A DNA stretch of 12,403 bases from JAZQQB01 sp045628865 (GTDB lineage: Bacteria; Bacillota; Clostridia; Lachnospirales; Lachnospiraceae), in contig JAZQQB010000085.1 in NCBI GenBank assembly GCA_045628865.1, positions 1-12,403 on the forward strand. The letters are read 5' to 3'. The position numbers and the translations under genes are program-made. The notes under the pieces are model-generated. The model was given only the letters and a program-made list of their open reading frames with translations, had not been told where the DNA came from and did no database searches. Of this stretch, positions 1-7,021 are shown piece by piece (within the stretch, counting starts at the first letter, position 1; every line of letters starts with the position of its first letter).

Positions 1-27
1 GGTATCGCAAGCGATACCCTTTGTTCT
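1..27 (+). terminator. Probable terminator hairpin of an upstream gene, cut by the window edge
   Basis: The first 18 bases are a perfect inverted repeat, GGTATCGC and GCGATACC, best folded as a 7-bp stem with a CAAG tetraloop. It is followed by a moderately T-rich run (CTTTGTTCT). This suits the end of a transcription unit lying left of the window. The stem might continue into bases that are not visible, and the U-tract is interrupted, so the call is tentative. Confidence 0.5.
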
Positions 28-45
28 ATCTTCCTTTCGGAAATG

Positions 46-80
46 CGAGAAACTCTCGGGACAGTGTGCTGTCCCAGGAG
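46..80 (+). repeat. Two adjoining short inverted repeats upstream of the rluF promoter
   Basis: CGAGA (46-50) pairs with TCTCG (54-58), and GGGACAG (58-64) pairs with CTGTCCC (69-75) around a TGTG loop. CTC at 55-57 could also extend the second stem by pairing with GAG at 78-80, so the two structures compete. No U-tract follows, so this is not a standard terminator. It lies upstream of the next promoter and could be the 3' end of the preceding transcript or a dispersed palindromic repeat. A genome search would decide. Confidence 0.35.
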
Positions 81-98
81 CTTGATTGGGGATTTGGG

Positions 99-127
99 TT
101 GATATATTGATGAAAAATGGGTATAAT
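99..127 (+). promoter_or_regulatory. SigA-type promoter of the rluF-ligA-metA-dus operon
   Basis: A -35 box TTGATA (99-104) and a perfect -10 box TATAAT (122-127) are separated by 17 bp, the ideal spacing. Transcription should start near 133-135. A small palindrome, GTTAT-AGTG-ATAAC (134-147), lies exactly at the expected start point, where a repressor could sit or where the first transcribed bases could fold. Confidence 0.85.
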
Positions 128-176
128 ATAAGGGTTATAGTGATAACAAATGTACACAGAAGAATTGAGTGATTTT

Positions 177-896
177 ATGGGTGAAATGATACGTTTGAAT
201 AAATTTTTGGCGGACTGTGGAATTTGTTCGAGGCGAGATGCGGATAAGCTGATTGAAAAGGGTAGTGTGACTGTGAATGGGAAGGTTGCTATGCAGGGCG
301 TGAAGGTATCGGATAGTGACTTTGTTTGTGTGAATGGAAGACCTTGTAAAAGTAGAAACCAGAAGGTTGTGTTGGCTTACTATAAGCCGGTTGGTGTGAC
401 TTGTACAGAAAGAGATGCCCATGCTAGTGTGACAGTAAAGGATGTATTGGACTATCCGGTACGTGTTACCTATGCAGGAAGACTGGATAAGGACTCAGAG
501 GGACTTCTTTTGATGACAAATGATGGAATCCTCATTCAGCGTTGTATGAAGGCTGCAGAAAAGCATGAGAAAGAATATGTGGTCAAGGTGAAGGAAGAAA
601 TCACAGATGAATTTGTTGAGAACATGAAAAAGGGTGTCTATTTAAAGGAATTGAAGCAGACAACCAGACCTTGTGAGGTGGAGAAGATTGGTAAGTATAC
701 CTTTCGTATTATTTTGACGCAGGGATTGAACAGACAGATCAGACGAATGTGTAAGGAATGTGGCAATCAGGTCACACAGTTAAGAAGAGAGCGTGTGATG
801 AATATAAAGCTTGGCAAGATGAAGCCTGGAACCTATCGAGTGATAGAAGGGGAGGAATTGGAAACGCTTTATCGCGAAGCCGGGATGCTGAAATAG
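177..896 (+). CDS. rluF: 23S rRNA pseudouridine synthase, RluF type (RsuA/RluB/E/F family)
   Basis: This is a cytoplasmic enzyme that isomerises a specific uridine of 23S rRNA to pseudouridine. An N-terminal S4 RNA-binding domain (residues about 4-53, beginning MIRLNKFLA) precedes the catalytic domain, which carries the family signature GRLDKDSEG with catalytic Asp104. The closing motif GLNRQIRRMC lies at about 183-192. Segments such as HEKEY, TDEF and the late RERVMN stretch resemble E. coli RluF more than RluB or RsuA, but the target uridine is inferred. The protein has 239 residues and lacks the long basic C-terminal tail of E. coli RluF. Start choice: ATG 150 lies only about 16 nt from the predicted transcription start with no SD. 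ATG 177 has a weak GAG-type SD 7 nt upstream. ATG 186 begins at the conserved domain. It is the first gene of a four-gene operon, 37 nt before ligA. Confidence 0.9.
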   Translation: MGEMIRLNKFLADCGICSRRDADKLIEKGSVTVNGKVAMQGVKVSDSDFVCVNGRPCKSRNQKVVLAYYKPVGVTCTERDAHASVTVKDVLDYPVRVTYAGRLDKDSEGLLLMTNDGILIQRCMKAAEKHEKEYVVKVKEEITDEFVENMKKGVYLKELKQTTRPCEVEKIGKYTFRIILTQGLNRQIRRMCKECGNQVTQLRRERVMNIKLGKMKPGTYRVIEGEELETLYREAGMLK

Positions 897-923
897 CCCG
901 CTTTGGATTTCGTAAGGCGAAAT

Positions 924-928
924 GGAGG
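924..928 (+). promoter_or_regulatory. Shine-Dalgarno site that fixes the ligA start
   Basis: GGAGG lies 5 nt upstream of ATG 934. The in-frame ATG at 922 overlaps this SD, so the longer reading is unlikely and translation should begin at 934. Confidence 0.8.
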
Positions 929-933
929 TTAGA

Positions 934-2901
934 ATGGAACATCAGAAAAAGATTGAACGAATGAAGGAATTATCGAAGATCCTTTTGGAGGCTTCGAAGG
1001 CATATTATGCGGAAGATCGCGAGATTATGTCCAACTTTGAATACGATGCATTGTATGATGAGCTGGTTGCACTAGAGGAAGAGACAGGGGTTGTGCTTGC
1101 AAATAGTCCAACTGTTACGGTTGGTTTTGAAGCGGTGGATGAACTTCCTAAGGAAGCTCATGAAAGTCCTATGCTGTCATTAGGAAAAACCAAGAGCAGA
1201 GAAGAACTTCGTGACTGGGTTTTGGATAAGGAGGCCTTGCTTTCCTGGAAGATGGATGGTTTAACCATCGTTCTTACGTATCAGAATGGAGAGCTTGTTA
1301 AGGCAGTTACCCGTGGAAATGGTGAGGTTGGCGAAGTAATTACCAATAATGCCAAAGTGTTTACCAATGTTCCTTTGAAGGTGAATTTCCAGGGAGATCT
1401 GGTGCTACGAGGAGAGGCTGTTATTTCGTATTCTGATTTTGATAAGATCAATGCAACTATTGCAGATGTGGATGCCAAGTATAAGAATCCAAGAAACCTT
1501 TGCAGTGGTTCTGTAAGACAGTTAAACAATGAGATTACATCGAAGCGTCATGTGCAGTTTTTTGCTTTTAATTTAGTAAAGGCAGATGGTGCTGATTTTA
1601 ACAATTCCAGAGAAGAACAATTTTTGTTCCTAAAGAAGCTAGGGTTTGATGTAGTGGAATATAAGAGAGTGGATAAGGACTCAATTTTGGATGCTATTTC
1701 CTATTATGAAGAAAAGATTAAGACCTATGATCTTCCATCAGATGGACTTGTATTGACTTTTGATGATATTGCTTATGGAGATTCTTTAGGAAGAACCGCG
1801 AAGTTTCCAAGAAATGCCATTGCTTTTAAATGGGCAGACGAGCAGGCGGTTACTACTCTTTTGGATATGGAATGGAGCCCAAGCCGTACAGGACTGATCA
1901 ATCCGGTTGCTATTTTTGATTCTGTTGAATTAGAGGGAACCAGTGTCAGCAGAGCTTCCGTTCATAACGTAAGTATCGTAGAGAGCTTAGAACTTGGTAT
2001 CGGGGATCAGATCACTGTTTATAAGGCAAATATGATCATTCCACAGATTGCAGAAAACCTTACAAGAAGTGGGAAACTGGAAATCCCATGTCAGTGTCCG
2101 GCCTGCGGAGGAAAGACAGAGATCAGACAGGTGAATGATGTAAGATCCTTATATTGTATTTCCGAGGATTGTCCTGCTAAGATGATCGGTGCCTTCACAC
2201 TTTTTGTGAGCAGAGATGCCATGAATGTGGATGGACTTAGTGAAGCAACTCTTGAAAAATTCATTGCGAAGGGATTTATTAAGGAATATGCAGATATTTT
2301 TAAGCTAACTCGCTATGAGGAAGAGATTACAGAGTTGGAAGGATTTGGAAAGAAATCCTATGCGAAGCTTATTGACAGCATTGAAGAAGCTAGAAAAACA
2401 ACCTTACCAAGGGTGATCTACGCTATTGGTATCCAGAATATTGGTGTTGCCAATGCAAAGATGCTTGCAAAACATTTTGATTATGATCTTTCTAAGTTTA
2501 TGGATGCAACAGTGGAAGAGTACAGTGCCATTGATGGTGTTGGTGAGGTGATCGCACAGTCTATTAGAGACTACTTTGATGATGAAGCCAAACGTGAGCG
2601 AGTACTCAATTTGGTGAAGGAACTTACCGTTGAAAAACCAGAGGCTAATGAAAACGCACAGGTACTTACTGGCAAGTCCTTTGTTGTAACCGGTAGCGTT
2701 CATGTTTTTGAAAGTCGTAATGCATTAAAAGAACAGATTGAGGCGCTAGGGGGAAAGCTGACAGGAAGTGTGACAGGAAATACAGTAGCGCTGATCAATA
2801 ATGATACAACCTCCACATCGGGAAAGAACAAAAAAGCCAAGGAGCTTGGGGTACCAATTCTTTCAGAAGAGGAATTTGTGGATCAGTTTATGCCAAAGTA
2901 A
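934..2901 (+). CDS. ligA: NAD-dependent DNA ligase (LigA), divergent subfamily
   Basis: The enzyme seals 5'-phosphate/3'-OH nicks in DNA using NAD+, and acts in replication and repair. At 655 residues it is near normal LigA length, with all domains in order: Ia (residues 1-75, with Y24, Y37 and D38), the adenylation domain with nucleophile Lys106 in WKMDG, E161, R187, R195 and K299, then OB fold (about 310-385), Cys4 zinc finger (C388, C391, C408, C413), helix-hairpin-helix domain (about 420-565) and BRCT (about 577-652). Several residues that are near-invariant in LigA differ. E of the ExKxDG motif is Ser104, Lys of DGVVIKV is Thr275, Asp of RGDG is Asn129, and the Asp before EYD is Asn34. 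The scaffold and Lys106 are intact, so I expect an active ligase, perhaps with an altered adenine pocket. It could be the sole LigA or a paralogue; the window cannot tell. It is the second gene of the operon, 25 nt before metA. Confidence 0.95.
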   Translation: MEHQKKIERMKELSKILLEASKAYYAEDREIMSNFEYDALYDELVALEEETGVVLANSPTVTVGFEAVDELPKEAHESPMLSLGKTKSREELRDWVLDKEALLSWKMDGLTIVLTYQNGELVKAVTRGNGEVGEVITNNAKVFTNVPLKVNFQGDLVLRGEAVISYSDFDKINATIADVDAKYKNPRNLCSGSVRQLNNEITSKRHVQFFAFNLVKADGADFNNSREEQFLFLKKLGFDVVEYKRVDKDSILDAISYYEEKIKTYDLPSDGLVLTFDDIAYGDSLGRTAKFPRNAIAFKWADEQAVTTLLDMEWSPSRTGLINPVAIFDSVELEGTSVSRASVHNVSIVESLELGIGDQITVYKANMIIPQIAENLTRSGKLEIPCQCPACGGKTEIRQVNDVRSLYCISEDCPAKMIGAFTLFVSRDAMNVDGLSEATLEKFIAKGFIKEYADIFKLTRYEEEITELEGFGKKSYAKLIDSIEEARKTTLPRVIYAIGIQNIGVANAKMLAKHFDYDLSKFMDATVEEYSAIDGVGEVIAQSIRDYFDDEAKRERVLNLVKELTVEKPEANENAQVLTGKSFVVTGSVHVFESRNALKEQIEALGGKLTGSVTGNTVALINNDTTSTSGKNKKAKELGVPILSEEEFVDQFMPK

Positions 2902-2926
2902 TTTTTTTAAAGTGAGGGACAGGGAA

Positions 2927-3844
2927 ATGCCAATTAAAACACAAAGCGATTTACCAGCAAAAGAGATTTTGGAAAATGAAAATATATTTGTCATGGATGA
3001 GAATCGAGCTATGCATCAGGATATCAGACCTTTACAGGTGTGTATTTTGAATTTGATGCCTGTAAAGCAGGATACAGAGTTGCAGCTTCTACGTGCTCTA
3101 TCTAACACACCATTACAGGTGGATGTGACTTTTTTAATGGTAACAAGCCACAATTCACAGAATACTTCTCAGAGTCATTTAAATAAGTTTTATACCACAT
3201 TTGATGAAATTCGTGAGAAGAAATTTGATGGAATGATCATCACTGGTGCACCTGTAGAACAGATTCCCTTTGAGGAAGTAGATTACTGGGATGAACTGGT
3301 GACGATTATGGACTGGACCAAGGAGCATGTGACAAGTACGGTGCATATTTGTTGGGGAGCACAGGCTGGTTTATACCATCATTTTGGCCTTAATAAGGAG
3401 TTACTTCCTGAAAAATTATTTGGAATCTATACTCATAAGGTTTCCAATAGAAAGGTGCCATTAGTAAGAGGCTTTGATGATTTTTTCTGTGCACCACATT
3501 CCAGACATACAACAGTGTCAAGTGACGCAATCCATGCATGTGAAGGACTTACTGTTTTGGCAGAGTCACCAGAAGCTGGTGTATTTTTAGCTATTGCAGA
3601 AGAAGGAAAGCAGATTTTTATCATGGGTCATCCGGAATATGATCGTGTTACTCTACAGAATGAATATGTACGTGACAAAAACAAGGGATTGCCAATTCAC
3701 ATTCCAGTGAATTACTTCCCGGATGATGATGATACCAAGAAACCAAATCTGCAGTGGAGATCACACTGTAATATTTTGTATTCGAATTGGATCAATTACT
3801 ATGTTTATCAGAACACACCGTTTGATTGGGCTGATAAGATGTAG
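2927..3844 (+). CDS. metA: Homoserine O-acetyltransferase (MetA family)
   Basis: This enzyme commits homoserine to methionine synthesis by acylating its hydroxyl in the cytoplasm. The 305-residue protein is the usual MetA length and keeps the catalytic set at canonical numbers: Lys47, Cys142 (in HICWGAQAG), His235 and Glu237 (GHPEYDR) and Arg249. Residue 111 is Glu, in TGAPVEQ. From published MetA work, Glu111 marks acetyl-CoA users, as in Bacillus, and Gly111 marks succinyl-CoA users, as in E. coli. So the product should be O-acetylhomoserine, despite the frequent annotation as a succinyltransferase. Start: ATG 2927 has SD GAGGG (2914-2918) 8 nt upstream and gives the canonical MPIK N-terminus. 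A longer open frame to the left overlaps ligA and is not used. No SAM or T-box leader precedes it, because it sits inside the operon. Confidence 0.95.
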   Translation: MPIKTQSDLPAKEILENENIFVMDENRAMHQDIRPLQVCILNLMPVKQDTELQLLRALSNTPLQVDVTFLMVTSHNSQNTSQSHLNKFYTTFDEIREKKFDGMIITGAPVEQIPFEEVDYWDELVTIMDWTKEHVTSTVHICWGAQAGLYHHFGLNKELLPEKLFGIYTHKVSNRKVPLVRGFDDFFCAPHSRHTTVSSDAIHACEGLTVLAESPEAGVFLAIAEEGKQIFIMGHPEYDRVTLQNEYVRDKNKGLPIHIPVNYFPDDDDTKKPNLQWRSHCNILYSNWINYYVYQNTPFDWADKM

Positions 3845-3855
3845 GGGCTTTTTAT

Positions 3856-4803
3856 ATGAGATATTTGTTAGCACCCATGGAAGGCGTGACGGGATATGTG
3901 TTTCGAAATGCCTATCATGCAGTTTTTGAAGATTTTGATGAATATGTGACACCTTTTTTGGCACCAACAACAGAGTGCATTTTAAGCCCTAAGGAACTAA
4001 AGGAAGTAAGTCCTTTAAATAATCAGGGGATTCATGTAGTGCCACAGATCATTACCAGTAAGGCCAATCAATTTGTGGAATATGCCAAGGCTTTGGAGCA
4101 GTTAGGTTATCAGGAAGTAAATTTGAATCTTGGCTGTCCTTCTCCTACAGTTGTGACAAAGAAAAAAGGGGCAGGAGTATTACAGGACCTTGACCATGTT
4201 CGCGAATTGTTAGAAGGAATTGAAAAAGATTGTCCAATTCCTTTTTCTGTTAAGACCAGAGTTGGATTTTTGGATACGTCTGAGTATGAAGAGCTTCTTT
4301 CTATCTATGCTTCTTTTGACCTATCAGAGCTGATCATTCATCCAAGGACACGGAAGGAATTCTATATAGGAGCCATTCATGAGGAATGTGTAGATCAAGC
4401 ATTAGAAAGAATTTCGGCACCTATTGTATATAATGGCGATATTTGTACGTTTGAGGATTGCCAGAGAAGGATGGAGCGTTTTATCGGGATAGATGGGGTT
4501 ATGTTAGGAAGAGGATTAGCAGCAAATCCCATGCTTTTAGAAGAATGTAAGGCAGGAAAGCGTATAGAGGATGCAGTATATCGAAAACGTTTGCAGGAAT
4601 TTTTGGATCGATTGTTAGAGGGATATGCTGCTCTTTTGTTTGATGATGCTACTACACTGTTTCGGTTGAAAGAATTGTGGAGCTATTTGGCAAAAAACTT
4701 TGAGGATATTGAGAAACCACTTAAGAAGCTTCGTAAGACTACGAAGGTTGCCGAGTATCGCATGATAGTATCTGAAATCGTGCGTAATGGGAAACGAAAA
4801 TAG
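3856..4803 (+). CDS. tRNA-dihydrouridine synthase, DusB/DusC-like
   Basis: This is a flavoenzyme that reduces a specific uridine in tRNA to dihydrouridine using FMN and NADPH. The 315-residue protein starts with MRYLLAPMEGVT, the FMN-barrel opening typical of Dus and closest in my memory to DusC. Catalytic Cys94 is in NLGCPSP. FMN-contacting positions appear as Q64, K133 (SVKTRVG), H162 (IHPRT), N193-G194-D195 and the G218-R219-G220 loop. The C-terminal helical tRNA-binding domain occupies about 240-315. The target base is uncertain. SD AGGGG overlaps the metA stop codon and sits 8 nt before the ATG, so the gene is tightly linked to metA (11-nt gap). It is the last gene of the operon. No convincing intrinsic terminator follows, so some read-through into the next unit is possible. 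Confidence 0.92.
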   Translation: MRYLLAPMEGVTGYVFRNAYHAVFEDFDEYVTPFLAPTTECILSPKELKEVSPLNNQGIHVVPQIITSKANQFVEYAKALEQLGYQEVNLNLGCPSPTVVTKKKGAGVLQDLDHVRELLEGIEKDCPIPFSVKTRVGFLDTSEYEELLSIYASFDLSELIIHPRTRKEFYIGAIHEECVDQALERISAPIVYNGDICTFEDCQRRMERFIGIDGVMLGRGLAANPMLLEECKAGKRIEDAVYRKRLQEFLDRLLEGYAALLFDDATTLFRLKELWSYLAKNFEDIEKPLKKLRKTTKVAEYRMIVSEIVRNGKRK

Positions 4804-4846
4804 ATAACAGTTTACAGATAAAATGTCTGATAATTCACGAATAAAG

Positions 4847-4876
4847 TTGACTCTTTTGATACAATTATGGTAAAAT
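4847..4876 (+). promoter_or_regulatory. SigA-type promoter with extended -10 for the EAL gene
   Basis: The -35 box TTGACT (4847-4852) and the -10 box TAAAAT (4871-4876) are 18 bp apart. TG at 4868-4869 supplies an extended -10. Transcription should start near 4883, giving a leader of about 155 nt before the main start at 5037. Confidence 0.75.
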
Positions 4877-4882
4877 ATGCTT

Positions 4883-5036
4883 GAATACACTGTAATGTGT
4901 TGTAATTGTGTGTAAAATTAGGAAGAGGCAATCTAGGGTGAAAAATGAAAATTTTCACATCGGTCTATTTGTTGTCCCTCTTTAGGGAGCACTCAAATAG
5001 CTCACTCCGGATTTCACAAGTGAAATGGAGATTAGT
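4883..5036 (+). promoter_or_regulatory. Structured 5' leader with competing hairpins, candidate cis-regulatory RNA
   Basis: Hairpin 1 is GTGAAAA (4938-4944) with TTTTCAC (4952-4958), and its loop begins with a start codon (4945). Hairpin 2 is CTATTTG (4965-4971) with CAAATAG (4994-5000), carrying an inner stem TCCCT/AGGGA (4975-4988). A partial closing helix could form between about 4959-4963 and 5007-5012. Hairpin 3 is the perfect repeat ATTTCAC-AA-GTGAAAT (5011-5026), ending directly before the SD at 5027. The arms of hairpins 1 and 3 share GTGAAA/TTTCAC and can swap: 4953-4958 can pair with 5020-5025 instead, enclosing hairpin 2. It does not match the c-di-GMP riboswitch consensus sequences I know. 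Function is unproven. Confidence 0.5.
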
Positions 5037-5040
5037 ATGA
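4945..5040 (+). CDS. Possible 31-residue leader peptide overlapping the EAL gene start
   Basis: An ATG at 4945 follows a good SD (AGGG, 4935-4938, 6-nt spacer) and opens a 31-codon frame beginning MKIFTSVYLL. Its TGA stop (5038-5040) overlaps the ATG of the downstream gene in the pattern ATGA, the usual arrangement for translational coupling. The peptide has a short hydrophobic start and a basic, serine-rich second half, and I recognise no family. Its start codon lies in the loop of the first leader hairpin. It may be a regulatory upstream ORF whose translation opens hairpin 3 and frees the downstream SD. A chance ORF of this length is quite possible, so confidence rests on the SD and the stop/start overlap. 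Confidence 0.4.
   Translation: MKIFTSVYLLSLFREHSNSSLRISQVKWRLV
5027..5030 (+). promoter_or_regulatory. Shine-Dalgarno site that fixes the EAL gene start
   Basis: GGAG lies 6 nt before ATG 5037. The in-frame ATG at 5025 runs into this SD and is unlikely to be used. The SD is immediately downstream of a perfect inverted repeat, so its access could be controlled by folding. Confidence 0.75.
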
Positions 5041-6983
5041 TCGCGAGAATAGCATTTAATCTGTTTATTCTTTGTCTTTTGTATGAAGTAGGTTGGTTTG
5101 GAAAAATCCAGCAACAAGGAAAGACAAATCATCAAATAGCTTTTCGCCGGATAATCAATTGTTTGATCATTGCAACATACGCAAAGCTCATAAAGTACAT
5201 TGTAATCCTGAAGTTGGAAGCTAAAATAGCTATCCTGATTGAGGATTTTGCAGTGTGTGTTTTTTATTGCTGTTTGGTTTTTATCGGTGCTTTTTTCTAC
5301 GAGATAAGTTATGCGATTGTAAATCAGGATAGTGCATTGAATAAAAGACAAAAAAGGATTTTACTGATACCTTGTTTTGTTATCACCATCTTTTTTATGT
5401 TGAATCCGATTTTACACCATATTTTTGAATATGCTGATAAGGAAACAGTGGTTGTTAAACCGTTATTCTATATCCAGCTGTTTTGCATGACCTGTTATTG
5501 CTTACCAGCATTTGTGAATATTTTTAGAAATAACAAATATTTGCCAAGTAACCTGATCAAGTGTACTATTACCCTGATTGTTTTATGGGGAGCATCTATT
5601 CTTGCTATTGTTTCTTCTGGACAGGATGATATTGTGCTTTCAGCATTTGCTATTGGTATCACAGTACTTTTGTTTGCTTTGTTATCCTATGATAAATTCT
5701 GGGATGAACGAATGAAGATGCTGAATAAGAGAGCACTTTATACGTATCTTGATAATTGCGTTGAAAAAAGAATCACAAGTACTATTTTTATGATCAAGAT
5801 CATTGGATATCAGTTCTTTGATGAAGAGAATAATGGGACTATAGGAAAAGAGATTATTCTTGAGATGAGATCTATGCTTCAGAAGTTTTCACCGGTGAAA
5901 AATCTATATTATGTTGGCGGTGGGCGAATTATAATTGTTGTAGATAGCAAGGATAAGGTTGAGGAGAATGCAGTCTTAGAAAAGCTTCGTAAAAACTGTG
6001 ACCGAAGTCAGGAATTAAATGGAGGCATGTATTCGCTCAATATTGATATTTATGTGCTTCATATGCCAGAGGATTTAAAGAGTGTTGAACAGTTGAAACA
6101 GTTTTTGAAATATAATACTGAAGCTGTACAGACCAGAGATATGGAAGAACGTGTTCATATATATCAGGGTACTCAGCTAAATATTAACCGGGCGCTTCGT
6201 GTAAAACGGGTTGAGGAGGCTATTGCTCGTGCAATTGAACAAAAGTCCTTCCAAGTATATTATCAGCCAATTTATTCTATCAATGATAAGGAAATTCATT
6301 CGGCAGAAGCATTGATCAGACTGATTGATGGGGAAATGGGATTTATTCCACCAGATGAGTTTATTCCAATTGCTGAAAAGAATGGAATGATCATGGAAAT
6401 AGGTCTTCAGGTATTCGAACAGGTATGTCAGTTTTGGCACAATGAATCATTAAAGGAGCATGGCATTTCCTATATAGAAGTGAATCTATCCATGGAGCAG
6501 TTTATGGATGATCTGTTGTATTACAAATTACAGTCTATTATGGAAAAATATGAGGTTCCTAAGTCTGCACTGAATTTAGAAATCACAGAAACAGCCACCA
6601 TGTATGAGGAAGTTAAGCTAAGACGACAAATGAAGCTTATGTCTGAAAAGGGCTTTAAATTTTCTTTGGATGATTACGGAACCGGTTATTCCAATATGGA
6701 ATCTGTCATCGAATATCCACTGACTCTTGTAAAGCTGGATAAATCCATTGTTTGGTCAGCGCAGAAGAATGATAAATCTATGATTACCATGCAAAGCCTG
6801 ATCAAGATGTTCCATAGTCTGGGCATGAAAATTGTAGCAGAAGGAGTGGAAACAAACAGTCAGCATCAGATGCTTGAGGATATGGGTGGAGATTACATTC
6901 AGGGATACTATTATTCTAAACCATTACCGAAGGATGATTTTATCAATTATGTAGATCAATATCGTCAAAATCAACAATCCTAA
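5037..6983 (+). CDS. Membrane GGDEF/EAL protein, probable c-di-GMP phosphodiesterase
   Basis: The 648-residue protein probably hydrolyses cyclic di-GMP to pGpG at the inner face of the membrane. About seven hydrophobic segments fill residues 4-218 (near 4-21, 36-60, 65-95, 107-127, 143-163, 172-193 and 199-218), a possible sensor region. A GGDEF-like domain follows (about 228-370), but the signature reads VGGGRII, so the acidic catalytic residues are gone and cyclase activity is unlikely. The EAL domain (about 385-640) has the full active-site set: E424 (EALIR), N483, E515, D545-D546 (DDYGTG), K566, E602 and Q622 (QGY). The degenerate GGDEF may bind GTP or c-di-GMP or help dimerisation, as known for such composites; that is inference. 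The gene has its own promoter and structured leader and ends in a strong terminator, so it is probably monocistronic. Confidence 0.93.
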   Translation: MIARIAFNLFILCLLYEVGWFGKIQQQGKTNHQIAFRRIINCLIIATYAKLIKYIVILKLEAKIAILIEDFAVCVFYCCLVFIGAFFYEISYAIVNQDSALNKRQKRILLIPCFVITIFFMLNPILHHIFEYADKETVVVKPLFYIQLFCMTCYCLPAFVNIFRNNKYLPSNLIKCTITLIVLWGASILAIVSSGQDDIVLSAFAIGITVLLFALLSYDKFWDERMKMLNKRALYTYLDNCVEKRITSTIFMIKIIGYQFFDEENNGTIGKEIILEMRSMLQKFSPVKNLYYVGGGRIIIVVDSKDKVEENAVLEKLRKNCDRSQELNGGMYSLNIDIYVLHMPEDLKSVEQLKQFLKYNTEAVQTRDMEERVHIYQGTQLNINRALRVKRVEEAIARAIEQKSFQVYYQPIYSINDKEIHSAEALIRLIDGEMGFIPPDEFIPIAEKNGMIMEIGLQVFEQVCQFWHNESLKEHGISYIEVNLSMEQFMDDLLYYKLQSIMEKYEVPKSALNLEITETATMYEEVKLRRQMKLMSEKGFKFSLDDYGTGYSNMESVIEYPLTLVKLDKSIVWSAQKNDKSMITMQSLIKMFHSLGMKIVAEGVETNSQHQMLEDMGGDYIQGYYYSKPLPKDDFINYVDQYRQNQQS

Positions 6984-6984
6984 A

Positions 6985-7021
6985 AAGGACCGGCATAGAA
7001 AAAATGCAGGTCCTTCTTTTA
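6985..7021 (+). terminator. Intrinsic terminator of the EAL gene
   Basis: AAGGACC (6985-6991) pairs with GGTCCTT (7009-7015), with an inner GCAT/ATGC extension and an A-rich loop, followed by CTTTTA. It begins 2 nt after the stop codon. Confidence 0.9.

Noticed and set aside
2404..2703. 99-codon antisense frame inside ligA
   Set aside because: It lies entirely within the HhH/BRCT coding region of ligA and has no family motif or gene context.
2801..2926. N-terminal extension of metA into ligA
   Set aside because: The extra residues match no MetA N-terminus and overlap the ligA BRCT domain. ATG 2927 has a good SD and gives canonical residue numbering.
4804..4846. Intrinsic terminator after the dus gene
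   Set aside because: Only a 4-bp CAGA/TCTG pairing is present and no T-run follows, so I do not call a terminator.
4883..5036. c-di-GMP riboswitch (GEMM-I or class II) upstream of the EAL gene
   Set aside because: The conserved GEMM core blocks (CAGGGCAAACC, GGGACGCAAAGCC) are absent. The short CTCCGG match alone is not enough.
4965..5351. 128-codon antisense frame opposite the start of the EAL gene
   Set aside because: Its composition is odd (rich in Cys, Lys, Asn and Gln), it has no recognisable motif and it lies opposite a well-supported gene, so it is a shadow frame.
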